A DNA stretch of 64,000 bases from JAJXZP01 sp963787185 (lineage in GTDB: Bacteria; Spirochaetota; Spirochaetia; Treponematales; Rectinemataceae): positions 186,001 to 250,000 of the forward strand of contig CAWBCC010000015.1 in assembly GCA_963787185.1 (NCBI GenBank). The letters run 5' to 3'. Numbering within the stretch: the stretch's first letter is position 1; every line of letters begins with the position of its first letter. A model generated the notes under the pieces. That model searched no databases. It saw only the letters and a program-made list of their open reading frames with translations, and was not told the origin of the DNA. Below, piece by piece: positions 54,015-62,716 of this stretch. The position numbers and the translations under genes were made by a program.

Positions 54015-54641
54015 ATGATGAACGGTGATTCGTTACCCGACGGGAAATCGATAGCGACGGCGGCGGCCGCGGTTGCGGCGCGCGGCATTGCGGTGGAGAT
54101 CGTGGACTCCAGAGCCGATGCGCTCGAGCGCATCAAAGCCATCATCCCGGCCGGGGCCACCGTCATGACCGGGGCCTCGTTGACGCTTAAAGAGATCGGA
54201 TTCGAGGACTACCTCATCTCGAAAAATCATCCCTGGAAGAACCTCAAGGACGACATCGTCGCCGAAAAAGATCCCGCCAGGCAGACCGCGTTGCGGCGGC
54301 AGGCGACGCTCGCCGACTATTTCCTGGGAAGCGTCCATGCGGTCGCCGAGACCGGCGAACTGGTGATCGCTAGCGCGTCGGGAAGCCAGCTCGGACCCTA
54401 CGCCTTTTCCGCCTCGAACGTCGTCTGGGTCGTCGGCGTCCAGAAAATCACCAAGGACCTCGCCGACGGCATCCGTCGGGTGAAAGAGTACATCATGCCC
54501 CACGAAGACGAGCGGATGAAAGCCCTGACCGGCGGGAAAATGGGCACGATGCTGGGGAAGCTCATGATAGTCGAGCGGGAGGCCCCCTTCCTGGGCCGAA
54601 AGCTCACTCTCCTCTTCGTGAAGGAACCGACAGGCGATTGA
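54015..54641 (+). CDS. LUD-domain (lactate utilisation LutC-like) protein
   Basis: 208 residues from ATG 54015, which follows AGGAGAAATA; the frame opens at 53970 but lacks a ribosome site there. LUD features: GIAVEIVDSRADALERIKAI, PAGATVMTGASLTLKEIGFE, ADYFLGSVHAVAETGELVIA (with the characteristic G-x-x-A-x-A-E-T-G) and SGSQLGPYAFSASNVVWVVG. Such proteins act in lactate or related oxidation or as stand-alone relatives of unknown role; no lutA or lutB is nearby. Confidence 0.85.
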   Translation: MMNGDSLPDGKSIATAAAAVAARGIAVEIVDSRADALERIKAIIPAGATVMTGASLTLKEIGFEDYLISKNHPWKNLKDDIVAEKDPARQTALRRQATLADYFLGSVHAVAETGELVIASASGSQLGPYAFSASNVVWVVGVQKITKDLADGIRRVKEYIMPHEDERMKALTGGKMGTMLGKLMIVEREAPFLGRKLTLLFVKEPTGD

Positions 54642-54647
54642 TTCGGT

Positions 54648-54668
54648 GGGCGGCGCCGATCGCCGCCC
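54648..54668 (+). terminator. Possible terminator after the LUD gene
   Basis: GGGCGGCG-CCGAT-CGCCGCCC is a perfect 8-bp stem starting seven bases after the stop. A run of T (54683-54688) comes 14 bases later, farther than usual, so this is uncertain. Confidence 0.4.
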
Positions 54669-54702
54669 TTGTTCCCGAGTGATTTTTTATTATATTTACG
54701 CC

Positions 54703-55293
54703 ATGATACCCGAACAAACGGTGTTCATCCTCGCCGACGAAGCGCTTTCGGCTCTCGTAGACAAGATCGCGGAGAGCCAGTGGGATATGAAGATTCCGGG
54801 CTGGTTCAGGACAGGGCGAGTCCAGGCCGACGCGACGCTGCGGACGATCGTCAACTATCACGCCTACGACGACGCCTGGGTTCCCGAGGTCCTCGCCGGC
54901 AGGACTATCCAGGAAGTGGGGACGAAATACGACGGCGATCTCCTGGGCGATCGTCCCGCGGAGAGCTTCGCGAAATTCAATTCCGCGGCGTGCAGAGCGG
55001 TGCGGGATTTGAAAGACCCCGCGAGGACGGTGCATTTGTCCTACGGCGATTTTCCGGCGAGGGAATACCTGGAGCACACGATGTGCTTCCGGGGATTTCG
55101 AGTCCACGACATCGCCAGGCTCATCGGCGCCGATACCGCGATGTCGGCCGCCCTCGTCGAGGGTCTTTGGGAGATCCTGCGCCCCCATGCCGAAGAACGG
55201 CGCAAGATCGGCGTCTTCGGTCCAGAAATCGAGCTTCCGGCGGATGCGTCGCTTCAGGACAGGCTCCTGGCCATGTCCGGCCGGGCGGATTAG
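54703..55293 (+). CDS. DinB-superfamily (maleylpyruvate isomerase-like) protein
   Basis: 196 residues from ATG 54703. Four-helix DinB-like pattern: TLRTIVNYHAYDDAWVPEVL with a metal-ligand His, TVHLSYGDFPAREYLEHTMC with further His residues, and FRGFRVHDIARLIGADTAMS. These proteins bind a divalent metal and often act as thiol-dependent transferases; the TIGR03086-like group is the nearest I recognise. Specific substrate unknown. The frame opens upstream to 54646 across the hairpin, which is unlikely to be translated. Confidence 0.7.
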   Translation: MIPEQTVFILADEALSALVDKIAESQWDMKIPGWFRTGRVQADATLRTIVNYHAYDDAWVPEVLAGRTIQEVGTKYDGDLLGDRPAESFAKFNSAACRAVRDLKDPARTVHLSYGDFPAREYLEHTMCFRGFRVHDIARLIGADTAMSAALVEGLWEILRPHAEERRKIGVFGPEIELPADASLQDRLLAMSGRAD

Positions 55294-55362
55294 CGTGGAA
55301 GGAAACCTGAGGGCAGACGAAGTACCGGCTCGGGACCGCGACGGAGACGAACCGCTCATCGC

Positions 55363-56055
55363 ATGACGCGTCCGCAGTTGAGCATTGCGGGAATTACGAT
55401 AATAGTATCGATCATGCACCGTCCCGAATCCCATGAATCCGAAGAGGCGAGACTCGCCGCGGGAATAATCGCCAAGCCGCTTACGATAAAGCGACTGTTT
55501 CTCACATGGGTAAAAATCGGGTTTACGTCTTTCGGCGGCGGCGCCGTCACTCAATATCTCATCCAGGAAAGCTTCATCTACAAGCACAAATGGATAAGCG
55601 CCGAAGAGTACGCCAACATCATAGCCATGAGCCAGATCGCACCGGGCATAAACCTCATCGCGAACGCGATACTCATAGGCAAACGACTGGCGGGAGGGCT
55701 CGGCATACTGGTATCCCTCGTCGGATTCATTCTGCCGAGCGCGGCGATTACCGTCGGGATATCCGCCGTCTACGCCGGCATCAGCGCGCTCCCCAGAGTA
55801 CAGGCCGCGCTGCGCACGGCCTTCGCGGCCATATTCGGCATTTCCCTGGCCACGAATTGGCGAAACGCCGGGCCTATCTTCGCGAATAATCGAAAGCGCG
55901 GACCGGCCGCATTAGGAGTCGCACTCGGCATAATGATCGGCAGCGCGCTCATCTATGCGGCGTTCAGTCCGGCGGTGATACTGCTCTATCTGATCGGCGG
56001 CCTGTGCGGCGCCCTCGCCTACCGGTATGGCGCCGGGAAGAATCGCAAGGATTAG
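55363..56055 (+). CDS. Chromate transporter, first half (CHR family)
   Basis: 230 residues; ATG 55363 or 55414. CHR motif WVKIGFTSFGGGAVTQYLIQ, then ISAEEYANIIAMSQIAPGIN and GILVSLVGFILPSAAITVGI. Five to six hydrophobic segments follow. It is a short-chain CHR protein that works as a pair with the next gene, only 3 bp downstream. Expected to move chromate or a related oxyanion across the inner membrane; actual substrate not known. Confidence 0.88.
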   Translation: MTRPQLSIAGITIIVSIMHRPESHESEEARLAAGIIAKPLTIKRLFLTWVKIGFTSFGGGAVTQYLIQESFIYKHKWISAEEYANIIAMSQIAPGINLIANAILIGKRLAGGLGILVSLVGFILPSAAITVGISAVYAGISALPRVQAALRTAFAAIFGISLATNWRNAGPIFANNRKRGPAALGVALGIMIGSALIYAAFSPAVILLYLIGGLCGALAYRYGAGKNRKD

Positions 56056-56058
56056 CCG

Positions 56059-56565
56059 GTGAACTGGCTTCTGTTTTTTGGGGTGGTGCTCAAATCGGTC
56101 TTGTTCTCGACGGGCGGATTCGGTCCCTTACCCAGTTTGCACGCCGATTTCATAGCCCATGGATGGGCGAGCGAAAAGCAGTTCACCGAGGCTCTGGCGA
56201 TCGGGCAGATCACTCCCGGGCCGAACGGCCTTTGGGTCGCCAGCCTATGCTATCTGGTCGCCGGCGTGCCGGGCGCCGTACTGTCGTGCGTCGCGCTGCT
56301 TCTGCCGCCGCTCTTGATTCTGATCGTGCAACTCTGCTACGCCCGCATCGCCGATCGCGCCGCGACTCGGGGGGCTCTCGATGGCGTCGTTCTCGTCATA
56401 GTAGGCTTCAATGTGATAATTTTGGCCAGGCTGTTCCTGGGCAATGGCGCGGACCTGCAAATGCTGGCGATCGTCGTGGTAAGCGCCGCGCTGGCCATAT
56501 CGAGGCGCGTATCGTCCGTGGTCATACTGGCGGCCGCAGCCTTGGTCGGTTTGCTCTTCGGCTGA
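56059..56565 (+). CDS. Chromate transporter, second half (CHR family)
   Basis: 168 residues, GTG start. LLFFGVVLKSVLFSTGGFGP then LPSLHADFIAHGW, QFTEALAIGQITPGPNGLWV and five to six membrane segments. It complements the first half to form the antiparallel two-domain transporter. Bases 56566-56801 after it hold no gene; a CCGGGA-AG-TCCCGG stem at 56574-56587 may end the transcript. Confidence 0.88.
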   Translation: MNWLLFFGVVLKSVLFSTGGFGPLPSLHADFIAHGWASEKQFTEALAIGQITPGPNGLWVASLCYLVAGVPGAVLSCVALLLPPLLILIVQLCYARIADRAATRGALDGVVLVIVGFNVIILARLFLGNGADLQMLAIVVVSAALAISRRVSSVVILAAAALVGLLFG

Positions 56566-56801
56566 GGGTCGACCGGGAAGTCCCGGCCGTCGCCGCGGAG
56601 GTCCGATCGAAGACGCTCATTCTTGGGTCGTTGACGCGGCGGAGAAGAGCTCGCATTCAGCTCGATTTTTTTGATCCCAACCTCGAGCGCCGGATCGTTT
56701 CGTCTGGAACGACGAAGGAACAAGGCGTTTTCTTCGTCGACGGCAAGATTCCCGACTGCCGCCATGTAGGAGCAGTCAGCAGTCGATAAAATTCAATCCT
56801 T

Positions 56802-56848
56802 ATCAAATATAATTTGATGTTGACAGGAAAATGAACTTGTGTTAAATA
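56802..56848 (+). promoter_or_regulatory. Consensus promoter and palindromic operator of the XRE-cupin genes
   Basis: TTGACA (56820-56825), 17 bp, TAAATA (56843-56848). Just upstream lies the palindrome ATCAAAT-ATA-ATTTGAT (56802-56818), well placed for control by the XRE proteins encoded downstream. The first ATG (56856) is only 8 bp after the -10, leaving no space for a ribosome site. Confidence 0.65.
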
Positions 56849-56855
56849 ATTTTTA

Positions 56856-57419
56856 ATGGAAACAACAATCCACATAATCAGCCAGAAAATCAAGCAGCTC
56901 AGAACCAAAGTCGGATTGACATTGGAAGAGGTGGCGCGGAAAAGCGGGTGTACCCCGGGTTTTTTGTCTCAGATAGAGCGGAACAAAGCAGTACCATCCA
57001 TAACCACATTGCATGCCATAGCCGAAGCCTTGGATGTTCCGGTGGCGGACTTTTTCCCCAGCGCCATCAACCCGGCAAAAGTCGTGCGGCACGATGCGCG
57101 AGAAAGCTTCCACTTCGAGGGCTCGGCGATAACATATTGCGCTTTGTCGACGAAATTCCTCCATGCCGGACTGGCCGCCTTCCTGATGAACATCAAGCCC
57201 TCGGACCAGGCTCTGCCCACGGATGAGTTCCGCGCACACATCGGCGAGGAGTTCTACTACCTTTTTGAAGGCGTACTTCGACTCTGGATCGACACCGGCT
57301 TTTACGACCTTTATCCCGGAGACAGCGTTTACTTCAAGAGCACATCCAAGCATCGTCTGGAGAATCGCAGCAGACAGGACGTAGTCGTTTTGGGGCTCAT
57401 AACGCCCTCGGTTTTTTGA
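56856..57419 (+). CDS. XRE-family regulator with C-terminal cupin domain (first copy)
   Basis: 187 residues. HTH_3 domain: IKQLRTKVGLTLEEVARKSG, CTPGFLSQIERNKAVPSITT near 30-50. Cupin_2 domain near 105-180: DEFRAHIGEEFYYLFEGVLR then YPGDSVYFKSTSKHRLENRS. Such regulators sense small molecules through the cupin and control uptake or catabolic operons. The predicted transcript would be leaderless if the promoter at 56820-56848 is right. The next gene, 7 bp downstream, is a diverged copy. Confidence 0.88.
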   Translation: METTIHIISQKIKQLRTKVGLTLEEVARKSGCTPGFLSQIERNKAVPSITTLHAIAEALDVPVADFFPSAINPAKVVRHDARESFHFEGSAITYCALSTKFLHAGLAAFLMNIKPSDQALPTDEFRAHIGEEFYYLFEGVLRLWIDTGFYDLYPGDSVYFKSTSKHRLENRSRQDVVVLGLITPSVF

Positions 57420-57426
57420 GGCAGCC

Positions 57427-58023
57427 ATGACACAGAGCATAGGCGAACGCATCAAGTCGCTCCGCACCAAGCAGGGCTCGACCCTGGCCGAATTGGGCAA
57501 AAAAGCGAATGTTTCGACCAGTTACCTGTCTCAGATCGAGCGGGATAGGACCTCGCCTTCTCTCGCCACCTTGGCGGTCATCGCGCGTGCGCTCAACGTC
57601 GAACTTCGGCACTTGTTCGAGGATGAGGCCGAGTCGGCCTACGTCGTGCGTTCCGATGACGTATCGACGAGCGTCGACGCGGATGCGGCGGTCAATCGGC
57701 CGCTCACGGCCCCGGCGAGCGGAAACAAGCTCAGCGTTGCCAGCGTCAAGATCGAGTCGCATGGATCGAGCGGGCAGATCCCGACTTTTGAAGGCGAAGA
57801 GCTGCTTTTCATACTGAAGGGGAGGCTGGAAGTCACGGTGGAGGACGAACGATTCACCTTGGCAGCCGGCGACAGTATCCATTATGACGCCGAGCTGCCT
57901 CATAGCTGGATCAACAATGACGACGAGCCCTGCGTGTTGATATGGAGCCTTGTCATCTCTTCGCTGGAACATCGGTTTCCGTCGGAAAAGGAGGTGATGG
58001 TCGGCGACATCGAGCCGATTTAG
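57427..58023 (+). CDS. XRE-family regulator with C-terminal cupin domain (second copy)
   Basis: 198 residues. HTH: IKSLRTKQGSTLAELGKKAN, VSTSYLSQIERDRTSPSLAT. Cupin: IPTFEGEELLFILKGRLEVT, LAAGDSIHYDAELPHSWINN. Shares the layout of the preceding gene but differs clearly in sequence; the pair may act as a heterodimer or on different ligands. The ABC transporter genes follow after 63 bp, so control of peptide or hydantoin-type uptake is likely. Confidence 0.88.
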   Translation: MTQSIGERIKSLRTKQGSTLAELGKKANVSTSYLSQIERDRTSPSLATLAVIARALNVELRHLFEDEAESAYVVRSDDVSTSVDADAAVNRPLTAPASGNKLSVASVKIESHGSSGQIPTFEGEELLFILKGRLEVTVEDERFTLAAGDSIHYDAELPHSWINNDDEPCVLIWSLVISSLEHRFPSEKEVMVGDIEPI

Positions 58024-58086
58024 TCCCGAGTCCGTCCAGCCGCGCCGAAAATCCGTATTTCGAGATTTTTCTAAGGAGGGAAGAAG

Positions 58087-59694
58087 ATGCGATCAAGACT
58101 ATTCGTCGTACTCGCCGCCCTCGCGCTAGCGAGCTCCGTGTTGATTCCGATCTCGGCCCAGGCTGCTCCGGCGGCCGGTCAACGTGTGCTGCGGGTCACC
58201 TTTTCCTGGCCGAACACCATCGACCCCGCAATCGGGAATGATTACGCCAGCACATCCTCGATCGTCAACCTTTACGACACACTTGTCTTCCCGAACGCGA
58301 AAGGCGGCATCGATCCCTGGCTGGCCGCGTCATGGACTATTTCCCGGGACGGTCTGACCTACAGCTTCCGCCTGCGCAGAGACGCTGTCTTCCACGACGG
58401 CGCGCCGCTGAAGGCAAGCGACGTCGTCTACAGTTTCAATCGTCTCAAGACAATCGGACGTGGTTTCGCCTATCTCGTCACCCCGAACATAGCGAACGTG
58501 GAGGCGAGCGATCCGCACACGGTGGTGTTTACGCTGCGGAAGCCGAGCGCTCTTTTCCTCACCAGCCTGGTCCACCTCGGCGTCGCGGAAGCGAGTCTCA
58601 TAAAGAAGAATGCCAAGGCCCAGGGTCCATATGGAGCCGACGGCGACTACGGCACGGCGTGGCTGCAGACTCACGACGCGGGGTCCGGACCCTATATGGT
58701 CAAGGAATTTCCCCTGGAACAGTATCTATTGATGACCAAGAACGGCAAATGGTGGGGCATGTTCAATGCGAAAGCCCCCGATTTGGTACGATTCATCGGC
58801 ACCACGGAAGGGGTCACCGTCCGGACCATGATGCAGAACAAAGAGCTGGAGATCACCGACCAGTGGCAAACCTACGAAGCCTATCAGGCATTGGAGAAGA
58901 TCCCCGGCGTAAAAATAGCACCGCTGCCTTCGATGACCTCGTTCTTCTACATGATGAACACCAAGAAGGCACCGACCGACGATCTTCACTTCCGCCTGGC
59001 GATGGAATACGGTTTCGACTACGACACGGCGATCGGCCTCGAATGGCCCGGTACGAAACAGATGGCCGGACCCGTGAACGCCTTCTTGGCCGGATTTGAT
59101 TCCAACCTCGCCGTGTACAAGCACGATCCCGCACGGGCCAAAGAGGAACTGCAGAAGAGCAAGTATGCGAACGAGCTCGGCACGACCCCGGTCGTTCTTC
59201 AGTGGGTATCGGAGGTCCCGGATGAGGAAAAGTACGCATTGCTTTTCCAATCCAACATGGCCGACATCGGCATCAAGGTCGACGTGGTGAAGGTGCCTTG
59301 GCTGAGCTTGGTCGAGAATACCAGCAAGCTCGTCAGCAGCCCCAATATCGCAACGATATATGTCTCTTCCGACTTGCCGGAAGCCGGACTCATGCTGAAA
59401 CAACGCTATTCTTCGAGCACGGCCGGCACGTGGCAGCAGAACGAGTGGTTGCAGGACAAGCATCTGGACGCGGAAATCGACGATGCCCTGGCGACCCTGG
59501 ACACGGCGCAGCGCTATGCCAAGTATCACCGGATACAAGAGGAACTCGTCGCCACGGCACCGACAATCTGGATCTACGATCAGATCGAGAAACACGCCTA
59601 TAGGGATAACATCGACTGGCCCGCCGCCCGGAACGAGACGAGCCTTATCCAGGGTTATGCATTCTTCGCTGCCGATATCGGGGTCAACCCGTAG
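58087..59694 (+). CDS. ABC transporter substrate-binding protein, oligopeptide family (SBP_bac_5)
   Basis: 535 residues, with AAGGAGGGAAGAAG before ATG. Signal peptide about 1-27 (LFVVLAALALASSVLIPISA, then QA-AP cleavage). Family 5 features: WPNTIDPAIGNDYASTSSIV, YDTLVFP, PWLAASWTISRDGLTYSFRL and HDGAPLKASDVVYSFNRL. Secreted binding protein delivering peptides or other ligands to the permeases encoded next. No lipobox cysteine, so it would be freely periplasmic or exported. Confidence 0.92.
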   Translation: MRSRLFVVLAALALASSVLIPISAQAAPAAGQRVLRVTFSWPNTIDPAIGNDYASTSSIVNLYDTLVFPNAKGGIDPWLAASWTISRDGLTYSFRLRRDAVFHDGAPLKASDVVYSFNRLKTIGRGFAYLVTPNIANVEASDPHTVVFTLRKPSALFLTSLVHLGVAEASLIKKNAKAQGPYGADGDYGTAWLQTHDAGSGPYMVKEFPLEQYLLMTKNGKWWGMFNAKAPDLVRFIGTTEGVTVRTMMQNKELEITDQWQTYEAYQALEKIPGVKIAPLPSMTSFFYMMNTKKAPTDDLHFRLAMEYGFDYDTAIGLEWPGTKQMAGPVNAFLAGFDSNLAVYKHDPARAKEELQKSKYANELGTTPVVLQWVSEVPDEEKYALLFQSNMADIGIKVDVVKVPWLSLVENTSKLVSSPNIATIYVSSDLPEAGLMLKQRYSSSTAGTWQQNEWLQDKHLDAEIDDALATLDTAQRYAKYHRIQEELVATAPTIWIYDQIEKHAYRDNIDWPAARNETSLIQGYAFFAADIGVNP

Positions 59695-59774
59695 CTCCAG
59701 CGTAGTCCGCCGATCGGTTTTTATTGCCGGGTCCGTCGGCGTGCGGCGAACCCGGCATGGCGAGGTGGTCCGGA

Positions 59775-60803
59775 ATGTCGCTATTGAAATTTGTCGCGAG
59801 GCGTTTGATCTACTCGGTATTCGTACTTCTGGGACTGTCGATCGTGATCTTCGTCATCGCCCGCATCATGCCCGGCGACCCCGCGCGCATGGCCGTGGGG
59901 ATGCAGGCCCCTCAATGGGTCGTCGACAGGCTCCGCGATCAAATGCATCTCAACCAGCCGCTACCGGTGCAATATTTTTTCTGGCTCAGGGACGCGTTGC
60001 ACGGCGATTTCGGTCTTTCCCTGGTGACCCAGCGCCCTGTGATAAGCGATATCGTCGAATTTTTCCCCGCATCGCTGGAATTGGTGTTCTGCGCGGGTCT
60101 CATGGCAGCCATCGGAGGCATCGGCCTCGGCGTGGTCTCGGCTCGTCACAAAGACACGTGGATCGACAGCACCGTGCGCATCTTTTCGTACATGGGCGTC
60201 GTGACGCCTTCCTTCGTTTTCGCCATCGTATTCGTCCTGCTCTTCGGCTGGGTACTTCATCTGTTTCCCGTCATCGGCCGCTTGAGCGAGCAGATCCAAG
60301 CCCCGCCCACCGTGACGGGGCTGATGACGATCGATTCTCTGCTGGCGGGTCGCCTGAACGCCTTCGTGGACGCCCTGCGTCACTTGTTTCTCCCGGCGCT
60401 CTCCCTGGCCATGGGTTCCATCGCGCAGGAGTCGCGTATCACGCGCTCTTCCATGGCGGACAATCTGGGAAAAGATTATATAGCCTCGGCCCGGGCGCTC
60501 GGCGTTTCGGAACACGTGGTGATGGGACGTCTGCTGCTCAAGCCGTCGTTGATCCCCACGGTTTCGATCCTCGGTCTCGATATAGCGTCCATGTTCAGCA
60601 TCGCGTTCCTCGTGGAGCTGATCTTCAACTGGCCGGGGCTGGCCCGCTACGGGCTCTCCGCGATGCTCCACAAGGATCTGAACGCCATTTCGGCGGTCAT
60701 TCTGGTGCTGGGCGCCGTATTCTCCTTCGTCAACATCATCGTCGACCTGATCGTCGCGCACCTGGATCCCCGCATCAGGTTGCACGCGGCACGGAGCGAA
60801 TAG
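59775..60803 (+). CDS. ABC transporter permease, DppB/OppB type
   Basis: 342 residues from ATG 59775, preceded by GAGGTGG; earlier in-frame ATGs lack a site. First helix RRLIYSVFVLLGLSIVIFVI, then ARIMPGDPARMA, the usual DppB start. Six membrane segments and the EAA-like loop SRITRSSMADNLGKDYIASA then RALGVSEHVVM. Forms the channel with the next gene's product. Confidence 0.92.
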   Translation: MSLLKFVARRLIYSVFVLLGLSIVIFVIARIMPGDPARMAVGMQAPQWVVDRLRDQMHLNQPLPVQYFFWLRDALHGDFGLSLVTQRPVISDIVEFFPASLELVFCAGLMAAIGGIGLGVVSARHKDTWIDSTVRIFSYMGVVTPSFVFAIVFVLLFGWVLHLFPVIGRLSEQIQAPPTVTGLMTIDSLLAGRLNAFVDALRHLFLPALSLAMGSIAQESRITRSSMADNLGKDYIASARALGVSEHVVMGRLLLKPSLIPTVSILGLDIASMFSIAFLVELIFNWPGLARYGLSAMLHKDLNAISAVILVLGAVFSFVNIIVDLIVAHLDPRIRLHAARSE

Positions 60804-60808
60804 AAGCC

Positions 60809-61708
60809 ATGGCAGAGCTTTCAGCCCAACGGATCAAGGTCCTGGAGCGGGATTCCCGCCGTGAAAATCTGGGGCGTTCCTGGTACAAGTTTTCGCGCAA
60901 CCCTTTGTCGGTGGCGGGCCTCGTACTGGTTGTCGGGGTCGTACTTCTCGCAACCTTCGCGCCTTACGTCACACCTTTCCCCAGACACGCGGGTGCATTC
61001 ACCGATTTCGCCCATGCCAAGGTCGCTCCGAACGCGACGTATCTTTTGGGCACGGACCAGATCGGCCGTGACATTCTCACGCGCATCATATTCGGGTTCC
61101 GTTCTTCGCTCCTGATGGCCGTGCTCGTCCTCGTCCTCGTCGTTCCGCCGGGGGTTTTCCTGGGGCTTCTGGCGGGGTATTTCCGGGGAAGGTGGATCGA
61201 GGTCGTCATCATGCGCGTCACGGACATATTCCTGGCGGTGCCGCCGCTCATTCTCGCACTAGCCGTAGCCTCGGTGCTGCAGCCCAACTTGTGGAACGGC
61301 ATGCTGGCCGTATCGCTGATGTGGTGGCCCTGGTATACGAGGATCGTCTATGGACTGACGAGTCAATACCGCAACGAATTCTTCGTCGCGGCGGCGGAGG
61401 TCAACGGCGCCAGCGTATGGCACATATTGTTCCGCGAAATACTGCCCAACACCGTCTCGTCCGTGTTGACCAAGATGAGCCTGGATGTTGGCTGGGTGAT
61501 CATCATCGGATCGATGCTCAGCTTCGTCGGTCTGGGCGTCCAGCCTCCCGAACCGAGCCTCGGCTCGATGGTGGCCGACGGTGCGCGCTATCTGCCCGAC
61601 CAATGGTGGATAGCAGTTTTCCCTGCGCTGGCGATCGTCGTCGTGGTCATGGGTTTCAACCTCTTCGGAGACGGCGTACGCGACATGTTCGCGTCGGAGG
61701 AGGTTTAA
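60809..61708 (+). CDS. ABC transporter permease, DppC/OppC type
   Basis: 299 residues from ATG 60809, five bases after the previous stop. The much longer open frame starting at 59483 is only fortuitous. Cytoplasmic N-terminus, first helix LSVAGLVLVVGVVLLATFAP, HLLGTDQ-like TYLLGTDQIGRDILTRIIFG, and EAA loop RNEFFVAAAEVNGASVWHIL FREILPNT. Ends with the GDGVRDMF motif typical of the family. Confidence 0.92.
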   Translation: MAELSAQRIKVLERDSRRENLGRSWYKFSRNPLSVAGLVLVVGVVLLATFAPYVTPFPRHAGAFTDFAHAKVAPNATYLLGTDQIGRDILTRIIFGFRSSLLMAVLVLVLVVPPGVFLGLLAGYFRGRWIEVVIMRVTDIFLAVPPLILALAVASVLQPNLWNGMLAVSLMWWPWYTRIVYGLTSQYRNEFFVAAAEVNGASVWHILFREILPNTVSSVLTKMSLDVGWVIIIGSMLSFVGLGVQPPEPSLGSMVADGARYLPDQWWIAVFPALAIVVVVMGFNLFGDGVRDMFASEEV

Positions 61709-61709
61709 C

Positions 61710-62708
61710 GTGCCGGAATCGCGTCTCCTGGAAGTCAGAGACCTGCGGGTGCATTTTTCAGTCTATGGCGGCACGCTCAAGGTGCTGGATGGCGTCAACT
61801 TGTCGGTGGATGCCGGAGAAAAGGTGGGCCTGGTAGGCGAGACGGGTTGCGGAAAAACGACGGCCATGAAGGCCATCCTCCGCGTGCTGCCCATGCCCCC
61901 GGCGAGGGTGGTCGGCGGTGAGGTGCTTTTCAAAGGACGGAACACCCTCACGATGGGTTCGAACGAGCTCCGGCAGGTGCGCGGCCGGGGTATCTCGATG
62001 ATATTCCAGGACCCGACGGCAGCCCTGAATCCCGTCTTCAGCATCGGGGAGCAGCTCGAAACGGTCATCGCCCACGCCGCCTCGGCTCGGGAAAAAAGGA
62101 ACTCCCGACAGGAAACCCATAGACGGGCCGTAGCATCGCTGCAGGATGTCGCGCTGGCGGATCCGGAGCGGCTGCTGCGAAGTCATCCGATCCAGCTGAG
62201 CGGCGGTATGCGCCAACGCGTCTGCATCGGCATGGCCCTGGCGACGGCTCCCGCGCTGTTGATCGCCGACGAGCCGGGCACTTCCCTCGACGTGACGATA
62301 CAGGATCAGATCCTGCGACTCCTCCAGGGGCTCGTGACAAGCCGAAATACTTCCATCATACTCATCACGCACACCCTGGGCATCGTGCGCAACTCGACCG
62401 ACCGCGTGTACGTGATGTACGCCGGGAACGTTGTCGAATCGGCTACCACTCCGAAACTGTTCGCCAATCCCGCTCACCCTTACACACAGGGGCTCTTGAA
62501 GACGGTTCCCAAGTTGACCGGTGGAGGCATTGCCGCCGGCATCCCCGGACGCATCCCCGACTATCTCAACCCGCCCTCAGGCTGCAGGTTTCATCCCCGC
62601 TGCGCCCACGTCATGGATATCTGCCGCAGCCGGAAGCCGCCGATGTTCATCATCGATGATAACCACGGGGCGGCATGCTTTCTCTACGTCGACCGAGAGA
62701 GGGAGTAG
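61710..62708 (+). CDS. ABC transporter ATPase, DppD/OppD type
   Basis: 332 residues, GTG start one base after the previous stop, with GGAGGAGGT just before. Walker A GETGCGKTT near 46-54, Q-loop MIFQDPTAALNP, signature LSGGMRQRV, Walker B LLIADEPGTSLD, H-loop ITHTLGI. C-terminal oligopeptide domain with the cysteine segment PSGCRFHPRCAHVMDICRSR, probably an iron-sulfur or metal site common in this family. Confidence 0.93.
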   Translation: MPESRLLEVRDLRVHFSVYGGTLKVLDGVNLSVDAGEKVGLVGETGCGKTTAMKAILRVLPMPPARVVGGEVLFKGRNTLTMGSNELRQVRGRGISMIFQDPTAALNPVFSIGEQLETVIAHAASAREKRNSRQETHRRAVASLQDVALADPERLLRSHPIQLSGGMRQRVCIGMALATAPALLIADEPGTSLDVTIQDQILRLLQGLVTSRNTSIILITHTLGIVRNSTDRVYVMYAGNVVESATTPKLFANPAHPYTQGLLKTVPKLTGGGIAAGIPGRIPDYLNPPSGCRFHPRCAHVMDICRSRKPPMFIIDDNHGAACFLYVDRERE

Positions 62709-62716
62709 GCAGGACC

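Noticed and set aside
59483..60808. Extension of the DppC permease to 741 codons.
   Set aside because: The extra 442 codons overlap the SBP and DppB genes out of frame and are low-complexity; ATG 60809 is the true start.
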